The notes: generated from the sequence alone by a model not told the origin. Shown: positions 28,501-36,536, counted from the stretch's first letter. The stretch is DNA of 64,000 nt from Adhaeretor mobilis (GCF_007741515.1 NZ_CP036263.1:1178001-1242000), one strand, 5' to 3'. Made by a program: numbers and translations.

Positions 28501-28572
28501 CGTTAGCCGCCGAGCTTGCTCGACGCGCGGCTGGTGTTCCAACCCCGCGCCGAACAGGTTCGGCGGCTAACG
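28501..28572. repeat. CGTTAGCCGCCGAGC palindromic repeat (copy 1)
   Basis: CGTTAGCCGCCGAGCTTGCT (28501-28520, with CGACGCG following) faces CGCGCCGAACAGGTTCGGCG (28546-28565, with GCTAACG following to 28572). Related palindromes lie at 42855-43010, 56797-56914 and in shortened form at 60675-60713. It sits upstream of dnaX on the side of its leader. Confidence 0.7.
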
Positions 28573-28604
28573 AACTCTAGTTATTGTAGCGACAGCACTC
28601 GAAG

Positions 28605-28664
28605 CCCGAAGCGTAAGCGAGGGAGATGATCCCAAGCAGCTTCTCCCCTCGCTTACGCTTCGGG
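28605..28664. repeat. CCCGAAGCGTAAGCGAGGG palindromic repeat (copy 1)
   Basis: CCCGAAGCGTAAGCGAGGG begins at 28605 and its complement CCCTCGCTTACGCTTCGGG ends at 28664, giving a near-perfect 19-base stem with about 22 bases between the arms. A second pair and an extra half copy lie at 48915-49060. This type of intergenic palindrome is frequent in planctomycete genomes (recalled, not searched). Confidence 0.75.
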
Positions 28665-28708
28665 TTGCGATTTTTCTAGGTAGAGAGTTAGAACACAACG
28701 CTAGAAGT

Positions 28709-28820
28709 CGGTCGTCGGCGAGAGGCCCCCACACAAAGAAGCTCAAACTTATGGCTGCTGCGTTTCCACCCTGACCAGGTTCGTAAGGCCCCCATTGCAG
28801 GGACCCCTCGCCAACGACCG
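28709..28820 (-). ncRNA. ffs: Signal recognition particle RNA, small bacterial type
   Basis: On the minus strand the conserved SRP domain IV is readable: ACCTGGTCAGGGTGGAAACG followed by CAGCAGCCATAAG, with the GGAA tetraloop and the asymmetric loop bases. The ends form a long stem: plus-strand 28709-28722 (CGGTCGTCGGCGAG) against 28807-28820 (CTCGCCAACGACCG), one non-Watson-Crick position. About 112 nt, the 4.5S size. It pairs with Ffh protein to target membrane proteins. It lies 248 bases upstream of dnaX on the same strand, an arrangement seen in other bacteria. The protein-like frame across it is an artefact. Confidence 0.93.
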
Positions 28821-28837
28821 GCAGGCCGTGTAGATAT

Positions 28838-28866
28838 GTTGTATGCCACGGGGCAGCCGGAGTCAA
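28838..28866 (-). promoter_or_regulatory. Promoter of the SRP RNA
   Basis: On the minus strand TTGACT (28861-28866) is followed by 17 bases and TACAAC (28838-28843). The predicted start near 28831 is about 11 bases ahead of the terminal stem of the RNA. The match is 5 of 6 at -35 and 4 of 6 at -10. Confidence 0.6.
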
Positions 28867-29062
28867 AGGGATCAACCTGAATTCGGGCCTCGTATCTCCG
28901 GACAATTCACACAATACGGTTCTCACAGTTTAGACCTACGCAGAGACGCAGCCAGCGCAGTGTTTTCTCGATTTTGATTGGTGGGGTATCTCCCCGAACT
29001 CCGCCACCTCCGCGACACTGTGTGAGAATCAGCACCTTTCCACTTTTCCGAGTCCTTGCCCC

Positions 29063-30049
29063 TTGCCCAACCGAAATTTACAAAGTGCTGACGCCATCCG
29101 AATTCGCGGTGAATTGGGCGATCTCTACCCCTTTACGTCCCATTGGCAGGAAACACCGCAAGGTCGGTTACACTATTTGGATGAGGGTCCCGGCTCGGGC
29201 GAGACTTCCGATGCCCCCCCTACCCTGCTCTTCGTGCACGGCAATCCCACGTGGTCGTTCCACTGGCGTGAGTTGATCGGCAAGTTTAGTGATCGTTACC
29301 GCTGCGTAGCGGTCGACCACCTTGGTTGTGGGCTCAGCGATTTGCAGCCGGAGCCGCAGAGCCTGGCCGATCATATTGAGAATCTGTCTGGCCTGATTGA
29401 GTCCCTCGATCTTCAAAATGTGACATTGATAGCACAAGATTGGGGCGGAGCGATTGGGCTGGGGGCGGTGTTGAAACTGAAGGAACGATTCGAGCGGCTT
29501 GTGTTGCTCAACACGGGCGCCTTCCCTCCGTGGTATATCCCGTGGCGAATTCGTGTTTGCCGCTGGCCGGTGGTGGGGAAGTTGATGCTGCAGGGATTCA
29601 ATGCATTCTCGCGCGCGGCACTCACGATGACGGTCAATCGAGGGCCGCTCACGGAACAAGTCAAAACAGGCTACCTCGCTCCGTACCACAACTGGGAGCG
29701 ACGGGCCGCCGTCTACCAGTTTGTGAAGGACATTCCTCTTTCGGCAAGTCATCCCACGTGGCAAACGTTGGCGGACATCGAAGCCGGTTTGCCGTCGCTC
29801 GGCGAGCTCCCGAAATTACTCGTCTGGGGCGAGCAGGATTGGTGTTTCACGACGGAGTGTCTGGACAAGTTCGTTGAGATCTGGCCGGACTCAACAGTAC
29901 TAAGAATCTCCGACGCCGGGCATTGGGTCGTGGAAGATGCTACCGAGCAAGTGATTGCTCGCATGGAGCGGTTTCTAACCGCTGAGCCGAAAGAGCCAGC
30001 GGTCCACTTCGATCATCGTGAAGATACGAAAGGGACGCGGATCGTCTAA
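29063..30049 (+). CDS. oleB: OleB-type alpha/beta hydrolase (beta-lactone decarboxylase; haloalkane dehalogenase superfamily)
   Basis: This is an alpha/beta hydrolase of up to 328 residues. The oxyanion region is HGNPTWSFHWREL, the nucleophile Asp is in AQDWGGAIGLG, the acid region is LLVWGEQDWCF, and the catalytic His is in DAGHWVVEDA. Stretches typical of OleB rather than of true dehalogenases are GFNAFSRAA, YLAPYHNWERR and FVKDIPL. Family knowledge: OleB decarboxylates the cis-beta-lactone made by OleC to a cis-olefin. It lies about 15 kb from oleC-oleD. The start is uncertain: TTG at 29063 or TTG at 29114 just before LYPFTSHW; no ATG fits. It is followed 6 bases on by the CitG-like gene. 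Confidence 0.8.
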   Translation: MPNRNLQSADAIRIRGELGDLYPFTSHWQETPQGRLHYLDEGPGSGETSDAPPTLLFVHGNPTWSFHWRELIGKFSDRYRCVAVDHLGCGLSDLQPEPQSLADHIENLSGLIESLDLQNVTLIAQDWGGAIGLGAVLKLKERFERLVLLNTGAFPPWYIPWRIRVCRWPVVGKLMLQGFNAFSRAALTMTVNRGPLTEQVKTGYLAPYHNWERRAAVYQFVKDIPLSASHPTWQTLADIEAGLPSLGELPKLLVWGEQDWCFTTECLDKFVEIWPDSTVLRISDAGHWVVEDATEQVIARMERFLTAEPKEPAVHFDHREDTKGTRIV

Positions 30050-30055
30050 CTATCC

Positions 30056-30955
30056 GTGGCATCAGTGCCATCCGTGGCTGACTCCAAGTTCGAACCACCC
30101 CTGACGATAGGCCAGTGTGCAACGCTTGCGTGCATCTGGGAGGCGACCGCCGCCAAGCCGGGCAACGTGTATCGTGGGGCCGATTTCGAGGACCTCACCT
30201 ATGTTGACTTTCTCACGAGTGCGACGGTTATCGGTCCTGCTCTTGAGCGGGCGAGAGAGCAGGGCGTGGGGGCAACTGTGCTTGCCGGTGTCCAAGCGAC
30301 TCGGTCGGCGGTCGGCACGAATACCAACCTCGGAATCTTACTGTTACTCGCCCCGCTAGCGGCCCAACAACCAGACGAGAGGTTGGCCGATATACTTGCC
30401 TCGCTTTCGGCCGAGGACACCAAACGCGTCTACGAGGCAATACGCCTCGCTAAACCGGGCGGACTTGGCAAAGTCGACGCAGCGGACGTCCGCGCTGAAC
30501 CACCGGCGGGGTTGTCGCTTATAAATTCCATGCAATTGGCGGCGGATCGAGATTTGGTCGCGAAGCAGTACACCAATGGTTTCGCGGACGTTCACTGGCT
30601 GGCAGATCGAATTGAGACATTCGAAAACTCAGGCGAACCCTTCAGCGGCGCAATCGTCCGTGGCTACTTGGAACTGCTCAGTCGCGAGCCCGACAGCCTC
30701 ATCGCGCGCAAGTGCGGACTATCGGTTGCCCAAGAAGTAGGCTCCCGCGCTGCTGCTGTCCTCGAGAGGCAGGGACAGGACAAAGAGGCTTTCGAGGGAG
30801 CCATCGCAGACTTCGACTTCTATCTGCGTAGTGACGGTCATCGGCTTAGCCCGGGCACCACTGCCGACCTAGTAGCAGCGGCATTGTTCGTTTTGCTCCG
30901 CGATGGTCGAATCGGATTCCCTCTGCGATACTACCCGTGCGATACTATTAGCTGA
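30056..30955 (+). CDS. CitG/MdcB-like triphosphoribosyl-dephospho-CoA synthase family protein
   Basis: This 299-residue protein of the COG1767 family has family marks ATAAKPGNVYRGADFEDL near the N-terminus, VGTNTNLGILLLLAPLA (the GxNTNLGxxLLxxPL nucleotide-site motif) and GGLGKVDAADV. CitG itself makes the prosthetic group of citrate lyase, but no citrate or malonate lyase genes are near. Established knowledge: COG1767 genes also occur among the archaeal-like C1 genes of methylotrophs and planctomycetes, with a role in H4MPT or related cofactor synthesis suspected. The neighbouring PTPS-like gene supports that reading. The start is GTG at 30056; GTG at 30065 or 30074 is possible. It follows oleB by 6 bases. 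Confidence 0.82.
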   Translation: MASVPSVADSKFEPPLTIGQCATLACIWEATAAKPGNVYRGADFEDLTYVDFLTSATVIGPALERAREQGVGATVLAGVQATRSAVGTNTNLGILLLLAPLAAQQPDERLADILASLSAEDTKRVYEAIRLAKPGGLGKVDAADVRAEPPAGLSLINSMQLAADRDLVAKQYTNGFADVHWLADRIETFENSGEPFSGAIVRGYLELLSREPDSLIARKCGLSVAQEVGSRAAAVLERQGQDKEAFEGAIADFDFYLRSDGHRLSPGTTADLVAAALFVLLRDGRIGFPLRYYPCDTIS

Positions 30956-30984
30956 CAAAGCAGTTGAGATACACGAGAGATTCT

Positions 30985-31476
30985 ATGAGCGAAACTTACC
31001 GCGTGAAGATCGAGAAAGAACGCCTCGTGTTCTCTGCTGCGCACTTCATCACCTACGACGGTGATACTTGCGAGCCGCTGCACGGGCATAACTATCACGT
31101 ACGGGCGGAAGTTGCTGGGCCGCTGGATGAGAATCATTATGTGATCGACTTCATTGCACTACGGGATTCCTTGCAGCGGATCGTCGATGGTCTCGACCAT
31201 CGTATGCTGCTCCCGACCGAGCACGCAACGATTTCTGTCAGTCAGGAGGCTGGCGAGGTCACCGCCAAGCATGGCGAGCGTCGTTGGGTGTTCCCTGAAG
31301 GTGATTGTGTACTGCTCCCGATGGCCAATACCACGGCAGAGCTGCTGGCCAAGTGGATTGGCGGGCGATTGCTCGAATCGCTCGCACAGCGCTCGCTAGA
31401 GCCGCCTACAGAGCTCATCATCGAAGTGGATGAGTGCGACGGCCAATGGGGCGTGTGGCAGCTGAAGGTCGAATGA
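30985..31476 (+). CDS. 6-pyruvoyl-tetrahydropterin synthase / QueD family protein
   Basis: This 163-residue pterin-binding enzyme has zinc ligands and catalytic residues in place: FSAAHFIT, CEPLHGHNYHV (Cys-x3-HGH), GLDHRML and the C-terminal Glu in ELIIEVDEC. It carries an insertion (HATISVSQEAGEV to WVFPEGDCVLLP, about 85-113) that ordinary QueD lacks. Enzymes of this fold act on dihydroneopterin triphosphate. Versions near archaeal-like C1 genes are thought to serve H4MPT synthesis, and the neighbouring CitG-like gene fits. A queuosine role is the alternative, but no other que gene is seen. The start ATG at 30985 has ACGAGAGA upstream; a TTG at 30964 is less likely. Confidence 0.86.
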   Translation: MSETYRVKIEKERLVFSAAHFITYDGDTCEPLHGHNYHVRAEVAGPLDENHYVIDFIALRDSLQRIVDGLDHRMLLPTEHATISVSQEAGEVTAKHGERRWVFPEGDCVLLPMANTTAELLAKWIGGRLLESLAQRSLEPPTELIIEVDECDGQWGVWQLKVE

Positions 31477-31650
31477 GCTGCGGCGATGCTAGCACTCGGG
31501 TCTGCGAGTACGTCGGAAACTCTGCCTTATCGGCAAAGTCCCCTTCATTCTCCCACTCGCGCGATCCGATATTCAAGGTAGATGCTTGGGGTCAGGCTGC
31601 GCGGGAGAGTCCCTGCGCAGTCGCTCTGCTGTCCGCCGATGTCGTCCACC

Positions 31651-32640
31651 ATGTCCGATCTCCACCGCGCTGCGATTCTACTGACGACGCTTCCCGATGA
31701 GGAAGCTGCGGCGATCATGGCGCGCCTGGAGCCCAAGCAAGTCGAGGACGTTTCGATCGAAATCGCCCGACTGAAGAACGTGTCGGGTGTGGAGCAAGAG
31801 CAGGTGATTCGCACTTTTGCCGATTCGAACCCGGCGATGGGCTCCGACTCCGGCGGCATGGATCGTGCTCGCTCGCTGATGACGAAAGCGCTGGGCCAGA
31901 ACGCTAGTGCGGCAATTGATAATGTGCGGCAATCGATTGAGGCCGTGCCGTTTTCGTTTCTGCGGACGGTCGATAACCAGAACATTCTTACGTATATCAT
32001 CGACGAGCATCCGCAAACCATTGCGTTGATCCTCTCCCATTTGCCGCCGGCAACCAGCTCGCTAATCCTCGCCGGGTTGGAACCGGAGCGTCAACTCGCG
32101 GTCGTGCAGCGCATTGCTAATATGCAGCAGACCAACCCGGACATTATTGCCGAAGTTGAGAAGGGGCTTGAGCGCCGCATGTCGAGCGTCATGAGTCAAA
32201 GCTTCGAAAACGCCGGTGGCGTCGACGCTGTGGCTGAAATTCTTAACGTGAGTGATCGATCGACCGAGAAGGCGATCCTCGAGAGCATGTCCCAGGAAGA
32301 CCCTGATTTGGTCGAAGAGATTCGCCGTCTCATGTTCATCTTCGAAGACATTGGCAAATTCGGCGACAAAGAGATTCAAACGGTGCTCAAACACATCGAG
32401 AACTCGCAATGGTCGCTCGCACTCAAGTCGGCCAGCGTGGAGCTGCGAGAGAAGGTCTTCAAGAACATGTCGCAGCGGGCAGCCGACATGTTACGCGAAG
32501 AGATGGAGTTCATGGGGGCGGTGAAACTCTCGGCTGTGGAATCGAAGCAGCAGGAAATCGTCGACGTAGTGCGGCGCTTGGAAGATACCGGAGAAATCGA
32601 GATCAACACCTCGGGCGAAGCGGAGCAGTTGGTCTCCTAG
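31651..32640 (+). CDS. fliG: Flagellar motor switch protein FliG
   Basis: This is a FliG of about 329 residues (333 if the ATG at 31639 is used). The N-terminal domain holds DLHRAAILLTTLPDEEAAAIM. The middle domain has the conserved EHPQTIALILSHLPP (EHPQ motif) and a hinge. The C-terminal torque domain has LMFIFEDIGKFGDKEIQTVL and the charged MSQRAADMLREEMEFMG (Arg and Glu that contact MotA). It sits on the C-ring of the flagellar motor. No other flagellar gene is nearby, so it is an orphan member. Upstream is a 160-base gap without a gene. Ten bases after its stop lies a repeat of the GTAGCTCGG family. Confidence 0.95.
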   Translation: MSDLHRAAILLTTLPDEEAAAIMARLEPKQVEDVSIEIARLKNVSGVEQEQVIRTFADSNPAMGSDSGGMDRARSLMTKALGQNASAAIDNVRQSIEAVPFSFLRTVDNQNILTYIIDEHPQTIALILSHLPPATSSLILAGLEPERQLAVVQRIANMQQTNPDIIAEVEKGLERRMSSVMSQSFENAGGVDAVAEILNVSDRSTEKAILESMSQEDPDLVEEIRRLMFIFEDIGKFGDKEIQTVLKHIENSQWSLALKSASVELREKVFKNMSQRAADMLREEMEFMGAVKLSAVESKQQEIVDVVRRLEDTGEIEINTSGEAEQLVS

Positions 32641-32649
32641 CGCTGGCTA

Positions 32650-32729
32650 GTAGCTCGGTGCCTCTGGCTTGTTTGGTGTTTGCGATACCCTACAGACTTC
32701 CGTCTACTCAGCCAGGATGGCCGAGCTAC
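32650..32729. repeat. GTAGCTCGG repeat element, short copy
   Basis: It begins GTAGCTCGGTGCCT at 32650 and ends CTCAGCCAGGATGGCCGAGC followed by TAC at 32729, so its termini GTAGCTCGG and CCGAGCTAC are inverted repeats. The inner palindrome of the longer copies is reduced to a GATACCCTAC remnant. Sister copies are at 34323-34469 and 55535-55686. It lies between fliG and the tRNA-Ala promoter. Confidence 0.75.
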
Positions 32730-32740
32730 TCTCCCTGTGG

Positions 32741-32768
32741 TAGACACTCTCCATGCAGGGCTTATAAT
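32741..32768 (+). promoter_or_regulatory. Promoter of tRNA-Ala
   Basis: TAGACA (32741-32746), a 16-base spacer and a consensus TATAAT (32763-32768). The tRNA begins 15 bases after the -10 box. Strong by sequence. Confidence 0.75.
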
Positions 32769-32783
32769 TCGCTTTAACCGCTT

Positions 32784-32856
32784 GGGGCGGTAGCTCAGTT
32801 GGGAGAGCGCTGCGTTCGCAATGCAGAGGTCGGGAGTTCGAATCTCCTTCGCTCCA
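32784..32856 (+). tRNA. tRNA-Ala, anticodon CGC
   Basis: The acceptor stem is GGGGCGG with TCGCTCC, and the D arm is GCTC/GAGC. The anticodon stem is CTGCG/TGCAG with loop TTCGCAA (anticodon CGC at 32817-32819). The T arm is GGGAG/CTCCT around TTCGAAT, and the discriminator is A. CCA is not encoded. It reads GCG codons for alanine. Confidence 0.94.
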
Positions 32857-32918
32857 CTAGGCTCATGACAACTAGGTTTCTATCTTCCTTCAATGCGTAT
32901 TCCTCGGAGACACCACGG

Positions 32919-33104
32919 ATGAACCTCAATCAGTTTTACAACGAAGTTTCCCGCAAAGCTGATACCAAAGGGACTTCGATTACCGTCGCTGAAACCAAGC
33001 GGGTACTCTCGGAGATGTTTCTGTTGCTGGCGAAAATGGATGCTGCTGATGCGACCTCCATTCTTGCTAAGGGGCTCGCCTCCGCGAAGAAAAAAGGCAA
33101 GTAG
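32919..33104 (+). CDS. Small conserved-looking hypothetical protein
   Basis: This 61-residue protein (MNLNQFYNEVSRKADTKG... ending SAKKKGK) has a helical, charged character, with VLSEMFLLLAKMDAADATSILAKGLA forming a likely helix pair at about 29-54 and a Lys-rich tail. The start ATG at 32919 is preceded by CGGAGACACCACGG, with GGAG at a usable distance. The frame is open upstream to 32865 but that part has no helix pattern. Its size and layout resemble small planctomycete proteins of unknown role; I do not recognise a named family. It lies between tRNA-Ala and hemW on the same strand. Confidence 0.65.
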   Translation: MNLNQFYNEVSRKADTKGTSITVAETKRVLSEMFLLLAKMDAADATSILAKGLASAKKKGK

Positions 33105-33189
33105 GTGCTTATAGTTCCCCGGCTCAAGCCGGCTGGTCGGCGCGAGTTCCTGCTGCTGCAAATGCCGATTCATGCGGAACTGCTAACTC

Positions 33190-34326
33190 ATGGCGCAACC
33201 TAGCTCTTGGCCCCGCGCCGCTTACCTGCATATTCCCTTCTGCCGTCATCATTGCGGCTATTGCAATTTCACGGTCGTCGCTGGTCGGGACGACTTGGTG
33301 GGGGATTTCCTGCGCGCAGTTGAGTTGGAACTGCAAAGCCTGGAATCGCCACGGGAAGTCGATACGCTCTATTTCGGCGGCGGAACGCCTACGCACCTGC
33401 CTGCGGCGCAGTTAGAGCAGCTGTGTGAACTGGCCAAGCGCTGGCATCCACTGGCCGACGGCTACGAGTGGACCGTTGAAGCCAACCCGGGCGATTTGGA
33501 TGTGGAACGCATTGAGGTGCTCGCTCAGCAAGGTGTCAATCGCGTGAGCCTTGGCGTGCAGTCGCTCAACAATGGGAAGCTGGCGAAGCTCGAACGGGAT
33601 CACACGGCAGAGGATGTCCGGCGTGTGATCGCTCAACTTGAAGAAGCAGGCATCGGCGTTTCGATTGATCTCATTTTCGCGGCTCCGGGCGAAACATTAG
33701 TCCAGTGGCAAGCGGACGTCGAAGCGGCACTTTCTTTCGCTCCCAACCACTTGTCCGTTTACGGACTGACTTACGAACAGGGCACGACGTTTTGGAATCG
33801 ACGGTTGCGGGGGGATCTCTCGGAAGTCGAGGAGGAGAGCCAGCGAGAGATGTATCTGTGGTCAATCGACCGGCTCGCAGCGGAGGGCATCCTACAGTAT
33901 GAAGTGTCGAACTTCGCGCGGCCCGGATTCCGCAGTCGCCACAACCAGGTTTATTGGGCAGCGAAAGAATACTACGCCGCCGGTCCAGGCGCTGCCCGTT
34001 ACGTGGACGGCGCTCGTGAGACGAACCACCGCAGCACGACGGCCTACTTGAAACGCGTGCTTGCCGGCGAATCACCCGTTGCCGAACGAGAAGTCTTGGA
34101 CGAAGTGCAACGTAACCGGGAGCGAATCGTCCTGGGTTTGCGTCGAAATGAAGGCATCAATCGCGAAAACTACCTAGCAGCCACCGGCCGGTCTCTCGAT
34201 GAAGTGGCCGGAGTGGAATTGGCGAAGTTCATCGAACTGGGATTGCTAGCCGACGATGGGAACGCCGTGCGGCTCACAAGAGAGGGGCTACTGGTGAGCG
34301 ACAGCATTTGGCCGGAGTTGCTGTAG
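33190..34326 (+). CDS. hemW: HemW-type radical SAM heme chaperone
   Basis: This is a 378-residue radical SAM protein. The iron-sulfur motif CRHHCGYCNF (CxxxCxxC-x-F) is at about 18-27. LYFGGGTPTHLP, EANPGDLD, RVSLGVQSLN and SIDLIFAAPGET complete the SAM barrel. The C-terminal HemN-like domain has YEVSNFARPG and GPGAARYV. Family knowledge: proteins with this cluster motif and length are HemW heme chaperones rather than the oxygen-independent coproporphyrinogen oxidase HemN, which is longer; older annotation is HemN-like. Its stop codon TAG (34324-34326) lies inside the first bases of the repeat element that follows. Confidence 0.9.
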   Translation: MAQPSSWPRAAYLHIPFCRHHCGYCNFTVVAGRDDLVGDFLRAVELELQSLESPREVDTLYFGGGTPTHLPAAQLEQLCELAKRWHPLADGYEWTVEANPGDLDVERIEVLAQQGVNRVSLGVQSLNNGKLAKLERDHTAEDVRRVIAQLEEAGIGVSIDLIFAAPGETLVQWQADVEAALSFAPNHLSVYGLTYEQGTTFWNRRLRGDLSEVEEESQREMYLWSIDRLAAEGILQYEVSNFARPGFRSRHNQVYWAAKEYYAAGPGAARYVDGARETNHRSTTAYLKRVLAGESPVAEREVLDEVQRNRERIVLGLRRNEGINRENYLAATGRSLDEVAGVELAKFIELGLLADDGNAVRLTREGLLVSDSIWPELL

Positions 34327-34469
34327 ATAAGTGCCTCCGACCTTGGTGCTTGCAGTAGATCGTAGGGTATCGCCGAGTGGAGCGAGGCGTACCGTGCACG
34401 AGGGCTCGGTATGCCTCGCTCAACTCGGCAGTACCCTACAAGGAACTCAGCCAGGATGGCCAAGCTTAC
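34323..34469. repeat. GTAGCTCGG repeat element between convergent genes (copy 2)
   Basis: It starts GTAGATAAGTGCCT at 34323 and ends CTCAGCCAGGATGGCCAAGC followed by TTAC at 34469. An inner palindrome runs from CGTAGGGTATCGCCGAGTGG (34361-34380) to CAACTCGGCAGTACCCTAC (ending 34439), with GCGAGGCGTACC facing GGTATGCCTCGC inside. The left end supplies TAG to hemW (34324-34326). The right end supplies TAA to the minus-strand gene (34466-34468). The whole intergenic space is the element. Confidence 0.8.
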
Positions 34470-35035
34470 ATCGGCGCTCGCGGTAACTCGCGAGGGTAGG
34501 GCGGGTCGAGCATTTCAGGCGGCAGCTCGTCCATCTCGTCCGCCCAGACTTGGCGTTCTTCACTACTTGCGTAGTAGGTGAGCCACACCTCGGGGTCGCC
34601 GCCAGTGTTCGCACAGTCCCAGTGTAGATAGTTGTTTCTGCGTTGCAGCATCTTCTCTGGCGAGGGAAGAATGTCGCGATAGACCAAGCAGTATAGCTGA
34701 CGATCGGTCAGGTGGTCGGTAAAGTCGAGCACTACGTGCTTCTCATAGAGCTGACCAATTGTGCGATACAGCACCTGACGAAGCGACTGGTCTTCGAGAT
34801 CATCCGGATGGGGGAGCTTTAGCTTCGGTTCGAACCAATCACTGATTGGCAAGATTGGTGCTCGTTCCCATTCCAGCATCGACTCAAGAAACTCGTTCTC
34901 GCTGGTGGTACTCATCACACCTGCGTTCACGCGGCCGATTGATTCGTCGAAGAGTGGTTCGAGTGCATCACGGAGTTGCGCGTTTCGCAATAAGTGATCG
35001 ACTTCATCGGAGCGTGGCGAATTTGGGTAAATCAT
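34466..35035 (-). CDS. Hypothetical protein
   Basis: This 189-residue protein starts at MIYPNSPRSDEVDHLLRNAQ (ATG at 35035); a TTG at 35167 would add 44 residues and overlap the previous gene by 4 bases. It is acidic and soluble, with no membrane segment or catalytic motif. Recognisable stretches are LRDALEPLFDESI, VLDFTDHLTDRQLYCLVYRDILPS and HWDCANTGGDPEVWLTYY. I do not know a function; the style is that of conserved planctomycete hypotheticals. The stop TAA lies in the repeat element that separates it from hemW. It may be cotranscribed with the genes at 35164-36332. Confidence 0.7.
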   Translation of the reverse strand: MIYPNSPRSDEVDHLLRNAQLRDALEPLFDESIGRVNAGVMSTTSENEFLESMLEWERAPILPISDWFEPKLKLPHPDDLEDQSLRQVLYRTIGQLYEKHVVLDFTDHLTDRQLYCLVYRDILPSPEKMLQRRNNYLHWDCANTGGDPEVWLTYYASSEERQVWADEMDELPPEMLDPPYPRELPRAPM

Positions 35036-35163
35036 AGCGGCTAAAATTGCTACCTGAGGGTTGCCGGTTTTTGTTGATTCCGGCTTGTGTTTAGTTCTCA
35101 ATTCGATGGCCTGCCCTAGCCACCGCAGATTCACAACCGCGTAAGTACGTCCGCTACGCGGTG

Positions 35164-35478
35164 TCAACGTCGGCCCTTCGCTGCCAACATGTCAAACATT
35201 CCATGTTGCAAAAAGTCATCGTCAAGATCGACTCTATCAAGCCCACAGCCCGCTGGAAACACTTTTGCGCCCCTTGGAGGCAGAGTTACGGAAATGCCCA
35301 AATCAGGATCGTTACGACCGGCAATCTCCACCCAGGCTGCCGCAATACAGCTGGCAATGACGGCAAAGTCGTGGGGAGAGGTCGATGCTTCAGGTCCGAG
35401 CTTGCAGGGGAATGCTCCTTGAGCACTCCGACTCTTCTGGCCCGGGGCGCTGAAGCCCCCCGGATTTGATGGTCCCAC
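35164..35478 (-). CDS. Small hypothetical protein after the uracil-DNA glycosylase gene
   Basis: This is an open frame of 104 residues from GTG at 35478, five bases after the glycosylase stop. The second half reads like a real protein (DFAVIASCIAAAWVEIAG, GISVTLPPRGAKVFPAG, LDRVDLDDDFLQHGMFDMLA). The first 30 residues are Gly/Ser/Pro-rich and weaker. The competing plus-strand frame at 35161-35469 has less protein character. No family recognised. Close spacing suggests an operon with the genes on both sides. Confidence 0.5.
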   Translation of the reverse strand: MGPSNPGGFSAPGQKSRSAQGAFPCKLGPEASTSPHDFAVIASCIAAAWVEIAGRNDPDLGISVTLPPRGAKVFPAGCGLDRVDLDDDFLQHGMFDMLAAKGRR

Positions 35479-35483
35479 CTGAG

Positions 35484-36332
35484 TTACTCCACCGGCGTGC
35501 CCATCTCTCGCATTAGCAGCTGCATGTCTTCCCAGCAGTCTTTCTTCGCGCCAGGGTTCCTCAGTAGATATGCCGGGTGATAAGTACACAGCACCTTGAT
35601 TCCACGATAGTCGTGTAGCTGCCCCCGCAGGCGGCCAATTGAGGTGGTAGTTTCTAAGAGATTCTGAGCAGCAACCGCGCCGAGGCAGCAGATGAATTCA
35701 GGTTCGATCAGCTGCAACTGTCGAATGAGGAATTGTCGGCAGTTCTCGGATTCTTGCGGCGCTGGATTCCGATTACCCGGCGGGCGGCATTTCAGAATGT
35801 TAAGAATGTAAACATCCTCACGCTCTAGGCCGCAGGCGGAGAGTATTTTCGTGAGTAATTGTCCCGAACGTCCGACGAACGGCTCGCCCTGGGCATCCTC
35901 ATCGGCACCGGGTGCTTCGCCCAGCAGGCACAGGCGGGCAGCCGGGTTGCCAACCCCGAATACGGTTTGCGTGCGAGTGGTGGCCAAGTCGCCACATAAC
36001 GTGCAAGCAGCGACCTCCTCGGCGAGTACTGGCAAAGTTGTCGCCCTCGAAATCGCGACTCCGGAGGGTGCAATCGGAACCGATTGCGTTGACGGTAACG
36101 CCTGCGGTTTCGCCGCTTGCGGCTTAGCAGGAGTTGGAGCAGGAGTTGGGGCAACCGTTTCCTTGGGTGCCGCTAAGCCGCGAGCGGCTGGATCGGGCAC
36201 GTACTCGACGTGCGGCAATTGACCAACGCCTGCGGCCGCTAGGGAGGCTAATTGCTGCTCTAGGGCTCGTTTCACGTTCATTGAGTCTGGCATCGAGTCT
36301 AGCATCGGGTCCGGGGATGAGTTTTCATGCAT
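35484..36332 (-). CDS. Family 4 uracil-DNA glycosylase
   Basis: This 282-residue protein has a Pro/Ala-rich N-terminal extension (to about 90) and a family-4 glycosylase domain. [20 protein letters not shown] carries two cluster cysteines. The active-site motif is [20 protein letters not shown], the remaining cluster cysteines lie in [13 protein letters not shown] and ENCRQF, and [13 protein letters not shown] is the second active-site motif. Family knowledge: it removes uracil from DNA, carries a [4Fe-4S] cluster and is heat-stable in thermophiles but also found in mesophiles. The N-terminal extension resembles that of family-4 enzymes in other planctomycetes and SPO1 polymerase-like proteins. 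Start ATG at 36332; a second at 36317 is possible. Confidence 0.9.
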   Translation of the reverse strand: MHENSSPDPMLDSMPDSMNVKRALEQQLASLAAAGVGQLPHVEYVPDPAARGLAAPKETVAPTPAPTPAKPQAAKPQALPSTQSVPIAPSGVAISRATTLPVLAEEVAACTLCGDLATTRTQTVFGVGNPAARLCLLGEAPGADEDAQGEPFVGRSGQLLTKILSACGLEREDVYILNILKCRPPGNRNPAPQESENCRQFLIRQLQLIEPEFICCLGAVAAQNLLETTTSIGRLRGQLHDYRGIKVLCTYHPAYLLRNPGAKKDCWEDMQLLMREMGTPVE

Positions 36333-36536
36333 AACCCACAGAGTTTAAGCTCCTGGCCCGGGCCAGTCGAGCAAGCGTGCCGGCGAATTCCTCCTTTGGC
36401 TTCCCTCCTTGTGGTCCGGGTGACTATGATGGAGTACCCCCCGGAGCTGGTCTTAGCTCTGTCCAGAGCTTGCTAAAGTTCTAACCTTGAGCTTGCAGCT
36501 GTCCCTTGAGTTTCAAAGAAGTGTCCGGATTCCCCC

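Noticed and set aside
28567..28926. Open frame of 119 residues on the minus strand over the SRP RNA
   Set aside because: The region folds as SRP RNA with the conserved GGAA loop; the frame is a side effect of the structured RNA.
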